Shown: positions 45,105 through 57,669 of the stretch, one piece after another
Layout of the letters: every line of letters begins with the position of its first letter
How positions within the stretch are numbered: the stretch's first letter is position 1
Source of the DNA: Protula sp. h YS-2021
Lineage: Eukaryota; Annelida; Polychaeta; Sabellida; Serpulidae
Length of the DNA: 64,000 nucleotides
NCBI GenBank assembly: GCA_949752745.1
Contig: OX457025.1
Coordinates: forward strand, 94,298,804 to 94,362,803
Reading direction: 5' to 3'
The notes under the pieces: model-generated
Told to the model about the DNA's origin: nothing
What the model saw: only the letters and a program-made list of their open reading frames with translations
Database searches by the model: none
Made by a program: the position numbers and the translations under genes

Positions 45105-47530
45105 TTTACACGGAAACCTCTTCCTGCCTCTGTTGATGTAAGTGGAATGCACAGTAAAATATCAATCAGCGCCAATATATTCGAACACTGTTCTCTGCAA
45201 ACCTGATTTACTTCCGTCCAAGCTGGTGAACGGTCCTTCAGCCTACAAAAAAGATGTTAGCAATCTGTTTTTATTAGAAATAAAATGAAGCTTCGCAAAG
45301 TAAATGCAATAATAAATAATTCCACATGTACCGTTTAATATAAAATTCATGTATAGTATTCCATTTTATTCAAAAGTTAAATAGCATTGTGGCTTTTAGA
45401 TTGTTAAAGTATGAATTTTACCGTTGACTAATCAATGTTTTTGGCACGGTCCACTCCTGCTCAACCATAGTACTATCGAATCCTCGACTCGATAATATAG
45501 GTGCAAAGGTTTTGATGAGCAATCGGATATCAGTTTAACCGAAATCAGGGTGATCTGAAAAACATCAGCAAGAACAAAAAGCGCAAATGACATTTGGCAA
45601 GAGAAATTTTAAAAAAGATCGTAAGTATGTTAGAAAAATTGATAATCCGGTATCAGCATCATTTTATTTTTAACCAAACATATAAAAATTCGGATTTTTC
45701 GGGTTCTTTGGCCAGATAGATCACGTTAGAGCTTAGTGTAAATCCACTTAGAAATATTTTCGTATTTTTGTCTTTTTATATTTACCATCAAGATTTTTTG
45801 GCCAGGCAGTTATTGAAAGGATGTGCGAGGCTTCGACGATATCTTCACCATCGAATCTATTTCACAAACTTTCCTGCATGCTCTCTGGCAGCGTTCGCTT
45901 CGAATTTTCAAAATCCACCAGGCTCTTGCTTTTTAGTTAGGTGACATCTTCCTGTACATCATGAACGCCATTCTGACGCTTTATTTGTCTAAGAGCAGGA
46001 CCATATCTTGAAGCACTGCAATTTAAAAAGTAGAATTTTTGAAGGTTTCTATTATTATTATCTATCGCCAATATTTTTCTCATGACCCTTGGAATCCATA
46101 GAGCCATTACAAATGCATAACCCCTATTTACAGAATTATAAAGTTATGTAGATGTTATAGATTTGCTCAGTAATGGACCGTCCATAACGCGCGTACGCAA
46201 AAGGGGCGGGGATCCAGAATGGGGTAATTTTTACACATGGCCGGGTGGGCAGAGGATTCTACATACTGAAAATTTTGCGTGCGTATTTTATGGATGACAC
46301 CTTAACAGTTGTTGTAGAAAGGATGCTCGAGAGTTTTCTTCATTATCACCTGCTCTGATACTTGTGGAGAACACTTTTCACCGTTTTAAATTCTCCAAAT
46401 ATCATCGCAAGTATTGCGTCATTTCGCGGGATACTGGTCGACAACGCTGACAATGAATTCGCAACGCCAGTCATGAAGTACAGGAAGCAGGGATCATTTC
46501 TGTCCTTGAGCACTTTCAGAAGACACTTAGCTTTGCTTGCTGAATTCGCAACGACAGTCATGAAGTACAGGAAGCAGGGATCATTTCTGTCCTTGAGCAC
46601 TTTCAGAAGACACTTAGCTTTGCTTGCTGATGTTTTATTTGTCAACTCACCATTCGTGAATAAAAAAAGTGTCTCATCTTAGCAACAACGCCATTATTTG
46701 AACCCGTCATTAAGGCTGCTTCGTCAATTGCCATTGCAACAAATTTGGATTGCCATGGATTTCCAAATAAGTCACGCAAAAGTACCAAGGTGGCGTCGGT
46801 AATCTGTGCTGCACTAGCTTTAGCAACATGCTTTACTCCTACGAAATTTGTCGAAATTTTACCAATTTTAACGCTGCGCACATATAAAATTTCAGTCTCT
46901 TGATAGCACTGTCTGTTGAACCGTCACAAATGAGTGACAAAAATGAGGAAGAGTTTATTCTTTCCGCTTCAGCTATGTGTTGTACAAATATTGCTGCTTC
47001 CTTATCGTTTCTATATGTGTGTCCTATATCTAGACCCTTCTGTTCGTCCAATTCACACAACCAAGCAAAATATTTATATGGCCGGCCTTTCGTGGCAATC
47101 GCATGTGCGTGTCTGAATAAAATATTCATTTTTTGACGAAGCTTTTTGTTCAATAAAAGCGAGGATCTAACTGCAGGCGTTTCGAATGGTTTCTCTTGGG
47201 CTTGCATCTTGAGTGCATCTTGTTTATGGCCATTTGAAGCTTCATGATTTTTATGCTGCACATTTCAAATGCATTAGTTCCATCAGTTCAGAATTTATCA
47301 GTGGCAGCACTAAATCTCATGCATGCAAGACACCTCATTAAGTTCTTATCTGCATCGAAGCGCAACCAAACAAATTGTTAAAGCCTCTTCATCTGGAATG
47401 AACGCTCTCTTTCATCCTAGTAATAATGCTCTCGGGCCTTTTTCTCTTCCTCTGAAAGTTTCGGCTTCTTTGCCGGTGGTTTGGCGCCCTGTAAATATCT
47501 CCACAATTTCTGAAAAATAAAATAAGATTG
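45105..47530 (-). pseudogene. hAT transposase (ZNF862-like), frame-broken
   Basis: Minus-strand order from the N-terminus: a Lys/Pro-rich start (AKKPKLSEEEKKAREHYY, about 47440-47500); a zinc-finger-like LMRCLACMRF ... NHEASNGH (about 47230-47350); LCELDEQKGLDIGHTYRNDK and SLICDGSTDSA (46900-47080); FVAMAIDEAALMTGSNNGVV (about 46700-46770). Then RGFDSTMVEQEW (about 45440-45500) and the hAT dimerisation block ILALIDILLCIPLTSTEAG (about 45110-45180). The 'CDGSTD' and 'MTGxNNGV' blocks are typical of the ZNF862/DUF4371 branch of hAT. Several frame changes and stops separate the blocks, so this copy should be inactive. An 87-bp in-frame duplication lies at 46455-46628. Confidence 0.8.
46455..46628. 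repeat. 87-bp tandem duplication inside the hAT transposase
   Basis: Two near-identical 87-bp units start with gaattcgcaacg at 46455 and 46542. They differ at very few bases. The length is 29 codons, so the minus-strand frame is kept (ASKAKCLLKVLKDRNDPCF repeated). Confidence 0.9.
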
Positions 47531-48535
47531 TCCAAGGACAAGGAAAATTACCCCAGGTTTCAGCTGAATATGCGGAACAGAAAATGTTTATGTCATTACC
47601 AATCGAAAAAGAGAAAAAAATATTGGTCAATTTTTTTTGCATATTTTTTTGCGTATTTCTCCATTTTTTCGTGATTTGGACATTATTACCTATATTTAGA
47701 TATTTTGACATATTTTCCGGAATGAAGGGAAGAAAGTTAAAAAAAATGATAGTGGAGAGGGTGCAGTGGTATGTCCTAAACATTGTCAGATTGGCATGCA
47801 AAGCAAATAGAGATTGTCCCTATCTATCTGATTGTAATTCTCAAGTGTCAGTGTAATAGGATAAAAATATTTCGCGCAACCCCTTACCCCCGCTTACTAG
47901 TGATTTGGGGTATATGGGGCGGGGTTGAAATTTCAAACATGGCGGATCGACATATAACGCCTACTCTGAAAACCCACAGTCATGCTGACTGTAGTGATCA
48001 GCGGGATGCCACAGACTGAGCCATGTGCGCTATGAGCGATAAAAGAATAAATGTACGTTATAAAAAGAAGGGCAATTATTTATCATAGCACATGTGTTCT
48101 TTTGGAGCTTCGAATATTAATAATGCATTTAATGCAATAAAATTGTATACCGATAAAGCAAAGCTTGTGTTAAAAACATTAAGGAACTATATACCTGCGA
48201 GACGCAATTTTCCTGTTTGCTTATAAAAAACATGCCACCTAGCAAGAAAAGATGTTATTCCACAATGAAGTCTTGAAATTTTTTAAAGCTGATTTCTAAT
48301 CAATTATGAATAAGTTCATTGTTGAGCGCTCTGGCATGCAGTTTTCAAAGCATGAATTTCTCATAAAATAATTGAAAATAATTAAGTTCATCGTTAAGTT
48401 TCTGACGTCACAGTAAATAAATTCTATTTCAGGATTGTAAAAAAATATCAAATGCCTAGAAATCTCTGAGCCCGGCTCGAAATCAGCGAGCTTCAGGCTC
48501 CCGGGATCCCGCTAATTTCGAGCCCTGGTCTTAGC

Positions 48536-50010
48536 TCAAAAATAGTCCTCGTGTATATGGTTGACTTAATAGTGTACGGCAAAACATTAAAAAAAACGTT
48601 GGCAAATCTCGAACAAGTCCTTGACACACTACTTCGGGCTAACTTGAAAATCAAAACGTCCAAATGCGTCTTATTCCAGTGGTCAGTATCGTTCCTGCTC
48701 ACATTGTTTCTGAAAACGGAATTTCTACACATCAGAAAGATACGAGAGTCGCCAGTTCCAAAGAACTGGGTGGTTGCTCCCTGTTCGTACTATAAGAGCT
48801 TTATTAAGAAGTATGGAGACGTGGTTAAACCCTTGAATGATTTGTCTAGGAAAGACAAAGACTTTTTTGGTCAGAGGACAGTCAGAGTAGTTTTGATGCC
48901 TCGCAGACTTGCTGACCTCAGCACCTATATCCAAACGATGAAAGTCAATTTATCCTTGATACTGATGCAAACAACCATAGCATATCGGGTATTCAGGTGC
49001 AAGATGGCGTCGAGAAAGTCACCCGTACTTTGAATAAGTCGGAAGTAAATTACTGGACTAGACTTCTCTACCTAATGAGATCGGGCATATTGCCAGATGA
49101 TTAACGATATTGGGTCCGTTTAATTTTGATATCAAACAGACAGCTGGGAAATGAACTCAGAATGCTAAATTCTTGCCTCCAATTCCATGTGCACTATGGG
49201 AAAGGAGCGAATTCTGAAAAAATTGAATATGTTAAAGATATGAGACAAAAGGGTAAGGAGATCTTGAAAAGGAGATCAAGAAAAAACATCTAAGGAAAAT
49301 GCAGCCAGGGAAAATAATTTGGCACAGGGAAACCAAACCAGACAGGTTAGAGGTGTTTTAGGATCAACAACAAGTCAAAATACTATTGCAAAATGCGTTC
49401 AAAGTTTGATCAGATGTCAATGGCATTGACACAGTGGCTCAGACTGATGCAAAATCTGAAGTGGGTGTTCTAGTACGGTTTTAAGAGACATATGACAGAC
49501 TTGGTTCAAAACTGCCATTAACGTAACTCGCTAAAGTCAGTCCAGATCCAAGCAAGAAAAACACCCTCCTGAACCTTTTTCTGAAGAAGTACCCATGGAA
49601 ACGATTACCCTTGACATCTCGGGTAAAGGACCGAAAACCGAAAGTAGAAATCAGTATATATTGGTTACTGGTGACCATTTTACTAAGTATATAGAGACAT
49701 TCCCAATATGGAAGCTGTTACAGTGTCACGGTACCCCTCGTATGATTTTGAATGACTAGGATACACAGTTCATGTCCGGTTTGTACCCAGAAATGTGTAA
49801 TTTGTTGCAAATTGACGAGTTTCGTACAGCCATTTACAGGTCGCAGAGATAGGTATATCTATGGGTATATGGAACGGTCAAATGCCTCGATTAAAAGCCT
49901 AGCTTTCCTTCTTGTGGATGAAATCAAAGAAAATGGGACGAAAAACTAAGTTTCACAATGTCTACGTACAGAAACACGCCCCAAAAATCCACAGGTTGGA
50001 CATGAGTACG
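48536..50010 (+). pseudogene. Ty3/gypsy copy 2, RT to integrase (downstream part)
   Basis: Continues from the hAT insertion with IVLVYMVDLIVYGKTL (RT; the YxDD block reads YMVD). RNase H pieces follow (about 48830-49000; SRKDKDFFG). Spacer and integrase remnants (49540-49720) carry MTRIH/FMSGLY-like pieces, and the trail ends at STYRNTPQKST in a broken frame (about 49957-50000). After about 50010 the homology to copy 1 stops and no 3' LTR follows, so the copy is 3'-truncated. Confidence 0.7.
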
Positions 50011-50079
50011 CGCATTGTAAGCTCGACCCCCGCCATACAAGCACCCATCTCGTCGATTAGTCAACAACCTAACAAATAA

Positions 50080-53000
50080 ACCAGTTCAAGATGTTGTTCT
50101 ATCGGAGGCGTCTATTGCATCTGAAATTGAGGCCCATATAGTTAGAGGGTTGCCACAGACTTTCTCAGAGACAAATCCTCGAAATGTTTCAGTTGAAAAT
50201 ATTTGCCTTTAGTCTAAATTTACATCCAGACGCCTTAAGAAATACTTCAGATGAAGAACGCATGGTATTACGCGGCCTGGCGTCAAAATCAGGACCTGTG
50301 GCTTCGGCTGCTTTACTTCTTAAGTACGTCCCTACAGCTAGAGGCACTACGAAACGCAGTTCGGCAAAGAAAACACAGCCACCTGCTCTTCCGTTGTTGG
50401 CGCAATACAGCCGTTGACGGGCAATAAGTAACAGTTAGAAAAGGAATCGATATAGGGTTCGGAGCATTCCTTATCTGGAGATGACAAACAAGTGAAAATG
50501 AGCGAACATGAAATATCTCACTTACTCCGTGTGCAGGGATAACGAGAGATAAGCGCCTCTCGCAACCGGCCATGACTTCTGTGTCACAAATGTGTCACAA
50601 ATTCTTCCCCACGTCAATTAATGGCGCCAAAGGATTATCGGCCGTTACGACGTGTGTGCGCCGAAAATGTTTAAGATTAGTGGTAAGAAACTTCTACTGT
50701 AAGCTTAACTTCTACTGACTTTCCCTTTAGAGACATTATTATGTTTATTCCTCGGTCTGTCACTCCTTCGAAGCCACAGGTGAACAGGCTCTCGCTTTGT
50801 TTCATAGCCCATTCGGAACCACCACCGAGAGAATATTTTGTGTTGCTATCCACGGCACCGTGCGTAGCAAATGTGTTGCGTTTCCTGCCGTCTAAATTGT
50901 TACATGTTAAGACATCTACCTATCACTCAAACGACGCAGTGTTACAGCCGCAACTGCTAGCCTATCGTCGCAACATGGGGCCGTGGCTGCCTAGTAGTAA
51001 TTCGGATTCCAGTGTCCCAGTGGCAGAGCGCGATTTTAGATTCCGGGAAGAGGTTACCCGTAAGAGTCTATGCACGCTATCTTTCCAGGATGCGACTTTA
51101 CAAACACTAAGTAAACCCGAAAAATGCGTTGTTTAACCGCGTGTTTGACTCGATAGTGTGATCTACACATGCTTAATGCCTACCTGCTCATCTCGCTAGT
51201 AGTATTGGGCCGCGATCAGTTATTGCGACACTCCAGCATTAACACGGAAGACGCTCGTAAATAAACAGTCAGAACTCTTTCCACACGAATTATTAAAAGG
51301 TGTCATTAAGAGAGCTAGGGTGAAGTTGCAGGATGCTCTTATGTACAAGGCTTTGACCCTACATAGCAACAGGTTCAGCCAGCGATAGTCGATAGTAACT
51401 TTTAAGAAGAGATCGGACTGTCGCAAGCTTCTATTCTGCAGGTCATGAAACCTAAGGCGGACACAAAAAAGAAAGCTATCCCCCCAAAGCAGAGGTGGGA
51501 GCCAATTAAAGTATCCGGCCGAGATCTAACGTCGATCTGGACAGACACCTAAAATATTTGTGAAGAATTGGTTTCTCTATTGCCCATACCAAGCACCAGT
51601 GTAGGAGGAAGGCGAAAAAAGCTTGACAAGCATTAGGAGCTCCCAAACATAGTCCGCTGGTTGTGTTGCTGGTAGCCTTTACTGTTTGCAAGAGACAGGT
51701 CGGGGCATTAAGTCCTTCGACTGCTAGTCATGCTTTCCGTCCCTTCTTTAGTCAGGTCCTTCCAGCACCAGCCAGACAAGCAGTGGCATTACACACAGTG
51801 ATTCAACAACAGATAAACAAGAAGGCCATAGAAAATATGCCTATGGGCACACAAGGGTTTTTCCAGTCGAGTCTTTCTGGTTCCGAGAAAGTTGGGCAGT
51901 TGGCGCCTAGTCAAAGATTTGTCGCATTTCAGTCAGTTCATACACATCAAATAATTCAAGACGAACACTCCACAATCAATGAAATTCACGCTAAAACAGT
52001 GCATGCGGGCCATTTCAATGAATTCACATTCCAATACACGATACTCTCTCAAGCCTCAAGTCTTCTTATTAGAGCCGCTTCTCGTTTGTTGGTAGCCACG
52101 GAGAAGAGGGTCGAATTGGGCAGGTGTCATTTTCTGAAGTGGTTCTGAAGCCGTTGCGTCATGACAGGTGACCACGTCATCGTCTAAGACTTTCCGTACT
52201 AGTTCTGAAGGATCTTGAGTGGTGGTCGTGTCAGATCAAGCTTCTGAAAGGTGTGTTTTACTGTCTTCCATCCCCATCAAATCAGATCTACACCGATGCG
52301 CATTGCAGTGGTTGAGATTTTTCTTTTTCCAAAGCCACGCTTGGAAGGAACAGGTCACGACTGACCACTGCATATCAATGTATTAGAAATGAAGGCAATA
52401 TTCCTTGCTTGTCAACTTGACTCTTCTCAAGGGTACTTTCTTTTGGACAATCAGACACTGGTGTCTTATTCGTAGAAGAAGAGTGGCACGCATTCATCGA
52501 CGTTGTCTCGTCTCACCAAGGAGATCCTCTTGCATGCTCGCAACAGTGTATTTATCAATCAAGCTTCACATATCGCAGGCAGTCTAAACGTTCTGGTCAA
52601 TCTACCATCCAGAATGGGCGAGGTTATTCAGACGGAGAGGGTTTTAGCGGATTCTAAGTTTCAATGGATTGCAACTCAGTCTCCGAGCGGGCCGTTCCAG
52701 GTCGATCTTCGTAAATAGTCTCAATCATAGTCTTCCGGTGTATACTGATCGACTAATGCGAAAAGTTCTCATGAAGATTTGGCACGAGAATCCAAACCGT
52801 CTGCTGCTCGTAGTCCCGATCTTTCAGAATTGCTTTGTTTTCCGTTGTTGATGTTGTTACTGTGCGCCAAGAGTCTTCTAATTGCACTAGAGTATGGTAG
52901 TCTGTGTCGACCTCAGTGGGATAATTATCACCAAATCCGAAGTTGTTTCAACTGAATTTATGGTGCATAAGTTTTTCATCATGAATACCAAAGGTTTCTC

Positions 53001-53820
53001 TCAGAGGGCAATTCAGAGAGTGGACAGTGCCCATGGTCGGCTATTTGAGCCATGGTCTGTTGATAGAGGCATCGATCCTGTGGCCGCCACGACCTGCAGT
53101 GGCCGATTTTTTTCTTTATCGTTTTGGAGTCAGGAAGGTTTCGGATAAATCGAATATGACGTACCGCTCAGCTCTCAAGTTTATCTTGCAGCGTTCCTCT
53201 GGTTACGATTTGTCAGTCTATGATGTATTGTAGGATTACCTCAGGCACTTTCAATTAGAGCGTGCCCTCTCCGACAGAACATTGGTGCCTTGAGATTTGT
53301 GCCTTGTGTTTTGAAATATCTCAGTTTTCCCTTTTGTATAGCTGCATTATTTCAGACAAACTGATTACATTGAAGTGTGTTTTCCTTGTCGCCCTGGCGT
53401 CGAGCACGCGCCGTGGGGCAATACACGCATTGCAATGCTCCTAAAACGATAACCGTGTTTCCCTGCTACGATCAAGTACTTACCGTAGCTCGTTATAGCG
53501 TCGTCTATTTGTCTCTCATGCGTAATATCACCTTAGATCTTTCTAAAGCATCCATATCTAATCTTATCAAGAAATTCATATTTTTAGGATATTGCGATAT
53601 TCTAACAGAAGATGTAAGAAGTTGTCAATTAAAGCTCGTCAGGTCAGACATGTTGTGCACCTTTGGCGCAGTGCTCATGGTGTGTCAATATGTGATTTAT
53701 TACGAGCTGACTGCTGGGTCTCCCCAAACATGTTTGTTAAACACTATTTGCCAAATACACAACTAGTATGTCAACTGATTTACATAGTCTTGGTCCGTTC
53801 GTTGCTGCCGAATCAATGAT
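50080..53820 (+). pseudogene. DIRS-like tyrosine-recombinase retroelement remnant
   Basis: An upstream gag-like region (about 50180-51480) is unassigned. Reverse transcriptase appears with SSLFLVPRKLGSW (about 51862-51900), then RNase H with IYTDAHCSGW (about 52285-52315) and LTKEILLHARNSVF, GSLNVLVNLPSRMGEV and GPFQVDLRK (52500-52720). The tyrosine-recombinase part gives MTYRSALKFILQRSSGYD (about 53157), VFLVALASSTRRGAIHAL (about 53380-53435) and the C-terminal ARQVRHVVHLWRSAHGVS ... MFVKHYLP (about 53630-53760). This RT-RH-recombinase order is the DIRS order, distinct from LTR elements, which use an integrase. Many frame changes and stops are present. The terminal repeats were not identified. 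Confidence 0.75.
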
Positions 53821-54400
53821 TCATAATAGTCCTTCTTGCAGGACGTCTCAGCAACCTGTCGGAAAGAAGACCTTCAAGAAGAATGTGATTAAATAGACTC
53901 TGTGTTTTCGGATGTATCTTTGTATCTGTGTCCGTCACGTGACTGATTTCGTGCCGACTAGGCACAGTCACTTCTTTTACCTTGATCAGGTTTCTGGGAC
54001 AATTTTGCACATGGTATAACACGACACTGTGTCGGGTCGGCACATACTGTTACGCCGCATTCAGCTAATAATGTTGTAAGTCACCTCTATTAGGAAAAGA
54101 AAGAGGATGTAGAGACATGAGCTTGTATAAGTCTGTCAGTACTTGTGTTCGAGCAAGTAACGTTGTTAATAATGGGCAATTCGTGGTGAAACCCCACTTA
54201 ACGTTGTTATTGTTATTAAATGGGCGGTTAGCGGTGAGATCCAGTCAACAAAAAATTGCAATGAATTCAATTTCTCTCATTTCTGCCTTTCCGGCACAAT
54301 GTACTGTAGCCATCGAGTCAACCAGTTCGTATGCATTTGGTATTCAATTCCTACCACCAGTTCTAGTCCCGCATAGTAATGGCTTTCGATATTAAGCTGA
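53821..54400. other. Non-coding flank of the DIRS-like remnant
   Basis: Contains a local hairpin (gtgactgatttcgtgccgac ... ggcacagtcac, about 53939-53970) and a direct duplication 'aacgttgtta(a/t)' ... 'tgggc' (about 54160 and 54200). These may be parts of the DIRS right terminus, but I could not establish this. Confidence 0.35.
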
Positions 54401-54401
54401 A

Positions 54402-54753
54402 GTATTTTACTTTTAATACTCATTTTATGGGTAAAATATATTGTAGATGTAGAAGCCATCACTCGAATTATACCCACCCACCCCCCATCACTTGGGATCG
54501 TGTTGTGCGATAAATTTGGTATATTTTGACTGCATGACTGGAACTGCACCAACACTGATTGGTCGGCTGGCTGACACCGCCTTTTAAGCACAGTAACAGG
54601 GAAAACTTAAATTCACTTTGCTGTAATATCCCGCAAAATTCCTATTATTGATCGCGATAACCAATGTTTAACACATTGGAAAACCCTTAGTGGTGGATTC
54701 TATGTCTAAAAAACTATTTTACTCATAAAATGAGTGTTAAGAAAATAAATACT
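54402..54753. mobile_element. 352-bp MITE with ~36-bp inverted repeats
   Basis: The left arm gtattttacttttaatactc + attttatgggtaaaata and the inverted right arm (gtatttattttcttaacact + cattttatgagtaaaata) pair with few mismatches. AT-rich interior; followed by a short (TA)n tract at about 54757-54775. Confidence 0.7.
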
Positions 54754-54963
54754 TTCTATATATATATATGTATATACTTTGCAAAATGGTCTCAATTACC
54801 CCCGACATAAAAAGAAGGTATTTGTGAAGATACTGATCCACATAATGGAGATGTCGTAGAGATAAACGATAAATGATTTCAAACACGAAATACGTTGTTT
54901 CACATCATATAATATTGCTTTCAATGTTAACGTCTACGTCAGTGGTGTCCGAGCGTATTGTAT

Positions 54964-56680
54964 TTACTCACTTATTTGAATTAAAATGTCATTATTGTTG
55001 CGATTTTGCTGTGCATTTTTATATTTGTCACCTCTTAAATGAGATATTATTTGCAGCGGTAAAAAGAATGAAGATAATAATGAACCCATTGCAAGACAAA
55101 AATAAAGTACGGCTTGGGATCCACAGTTCTGAAATATGTTACCAGATAGAAGCAAACCTGTGAAACCACCAATTCCAACACCTATATTTACCAAGGCTAC
55201 CACCACTCCTGTCATTTCAATGTATCTGTCGGCCCAAGCCATTACTGAAGGAAATGTAGGCGCAGTGAACATAACTAATGAACATGAAAGAACCCATAAA
55301 GCCTTATCACTTCCAACGCCATAGAATGCTAAAAGCATTTGTAGAACAAGCGAAACGACAATTTCAATACACAAAATTATTTGAATACCAACCCATTTCG
55401 ACATTATTGCACATATTCCTCTGCTAATGGTGCCCAAGAAACTACTCGTAGTCAATAACATAGCAGAGGCAGTTTTATCCATATTCCTTCCTTTGTTTGC
55501 TAAAGCGAACAACAATGTGGATAACGGCTGATCGCGTCCATTCATAAAAATGTACATAAATGACAATGATGCCACAAAGTAAATGCCAAAGAAAATGCTT
55601 CCATTGGAACAAGTTGATGGATTCAGCACAGAAAAAGTGTTCTTTCCTTCTTCGATTTTAATAGTAAGTAAGAGGTGCTCTCTACATAAAATAATATAAA
55701 AACTGTTCCCATAGCCATGGACCAAATCCCAAACATTCCATACGGTATCCTAATCTGCGAAGACATACCACTTACGTCTGAGTCATTACTATTATATGAT
55801 ATGAAGTTGGTGGTGTTGTTTTGTGTTTCGGAAAGAAAAGGAGCGGCTAGAAGTGGTCCAAGAGAAGTTCCTAGTGAGTATGACGTGTGAAGTGCAAGAA
55901 GAGGTGTTGCCGCCGTGTCGCACCAAATTGCAATTGTAATTGAACTGCAAACTGCAAAACAGTACAATTCTAGCTATGATTCAAATGTATTCATGGGAAA
56001 AATCGACAGTTAGAAAAATTAATTTGGTCAGTTTGACATTTATTCCTTTTCCCCTCTCCGAAAATCTATATTTAAAAGCTACATGGCTTAAGTTAAACAA
56101 TTTGATGCTAAAGGTCTTACCAACGTTTAATGCCCCATGGCCTAGTCCATTTATAGCAAACAATGCAGCCATGAATATAAGATTTGGAGACCATGGTACA
56201 ACTAATAGAGAACATCCTCCAGCTAAAGAGAAAATACCCAAGAAAAGATCAGTCTTTTCTTGAAATCGATCAAAAATTGATGCTCCTACGAGTGAACCAC
56301 ACGCCAAGCCAAGCAACTTAGCTGTTACAGCTCTGTTAGACTGGTCATAAGTACACCTGTAAAGGCTGATCATACTGACATTGCTAGTATTAACAACACC
56401 AGTCCATAAACCCTAGTGAAAAAAGAATATGACTAGTAATTGCTTAATATATAGATTTAAAAATTAAAATTTAAGTTAAGCGTGTATCAAAACTTTTATA
56501 CGTGATGAATGATTTATTGACCTTAGTGATTGTTGAATAAATAAATTGTAAATTTAGCAATGAGAACGTAAATTTAAGTACTATGATACTTACAACTCCC
56601 AAGAACAGTGCTAACATCAAAATAGTTTTTAATAAGCGTTGTGGCTTTGTTAAAAATGTATTCTGTGTGGATGTTGCCAT
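54964..56680 (-). CDS. MFSD4B: MFSD4B/NaGLT1-like sugar transporter, copy A (one frameshift)
   Basis: Major facilitator superfamily membrane transporter resembling sodium-dependent glucose transporter 1. Exons: 56594-56680 (MATSTQNTFL...), 56121-56412 and 54964-55951, all AG/GT with matching phases; about 455 residues. The MFS loop 2-3 motif is GSLVGASIFDRFQEK. ALHTSYSLGTSLGPLLAAPF corresponds to the family's TM5 region, and IRIPYGMFGIW and SVMAWADRYIEMTGV also fit. Most of the chain is hydrophobic helices. At an A5 run (+ strand, about 55632-55636) one base is lacking, so the frame ending KKERTLF shifts before VLNPSTCSNG; copy B is continuous there. The first in-frame Met after upstream stops is at 56680. 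The family is clear; the substrate is inferred. Confidence 0.7.
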
Positions 56681-57041
56681 TTCACTTGCGTTACAGAACC
56701 TTGTTGGGTCAAAATCCTTCCCGACATTCAATTTGTCTCACCCATCTCAGTGTTTTGCAAAAAGAAATAAATGTGACCTGGAAAACAGCGTAATATAATT
56801 AAATCTGAATTGATATGGTTATGGAAGCTTTGTTATAATAAACATTTACTAAATTAGTATAGACTTTTCTGTTTATATTCCTATAGTGTACATTGAGTTT
56901 TAGAATCTTGTATTCAGACATTAGAAATGTATCAAAACAATTTAGTTTTGGGTGATGAAATAAGAAAAATTCTATATTTATATTATACATTGTCTAACCT
57001 TTCCTTTAAACGCCACCAACAGAAAAAGAGAACTTAATTAC

Positions 57042-57060
57042 CTTGAGTTCTTAATTCCAC
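57042..57060 (-). other. Probable non-coding first exon donor, copy A
   Basis: On the minus strand, ctcaag|gtaatt (border 57042/57041) is followed by aagttctctttttc. The equivalent place upstream of copy B has aaaag|gtaagt followed by the similar aagtactctttttt. Conservation of donor and intron start between the paralogues suggests a duplicated 5' UTR exon. The exon's 5' limit is unknown. Confidence 0.4.
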
Positions 57061-57334
57061 CGTTAAAACTATTACTAAGATTTTAAACATTTTACAACAC
57101 TTTAAACACTTAAACTTTAAAAAATTAAACTCGACAAACAAATACGTGTGTGTGTAACTAATTCCTATCCCAGCGAAGGTTGCATATAAATTATAATTAT
57201 TTATTTGTCAGTGTAGAACATTATATAAGGTCATCTAAAGGAATATTCCCAAAGAATATCCCACCGTAACATTTAAATACAAGGGCAGATAAGACAGTTT
57301 TCACAAAAACGATATATTATATATATTCTTTCTG

Positions 57335-57452
<118 letters not shown>

Positions 57453-57618
57453 AGTCTATTTTGTTCAGTTTACTTATGTTGCGGTTTATATCGAAAAACA
57501 TTTAAGTGCATAATGGTGAATTATTGAGAAAAATATATACCACCTTTAAACTGGTGTATAACAATGAATAAAACTTAAGACTAAAATATTGATGCCTGCA
57601 TGAATATATATTTATATA

Positions 57619-57626
57619 TGTATGTA

Positions 57627-57662
<36 letters not shown>

Positions 57663-57668
57663 TGTGTA
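57619..57668. repeat. (TG)n microsatellite with (TATG)n start
   Basis: tatg units pass into about 18 tg dinucleotides. Confidence 0.9.
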
Positions 57669-57669
57669 G

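Larger units (their letters stand above)
44959..48527 (-). mobile_element. 3.57-kb hAT transposon inserted in gypsy copy 2
   Basis: The perfect 8-bp target duplication gtcttagc flanks the unit (44951-44958 and 48528-48535), the hallmark of hAT insertions. The inverted tips are cagggct ... agccctg. The gypsy RT sequence reads on across the insertion, as judged from the uninterrupted copy 1 at about 37007-37030. The element carries its transposase on the minus strand. It is younger than gypsy copy 2. Confidence 0.95.
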
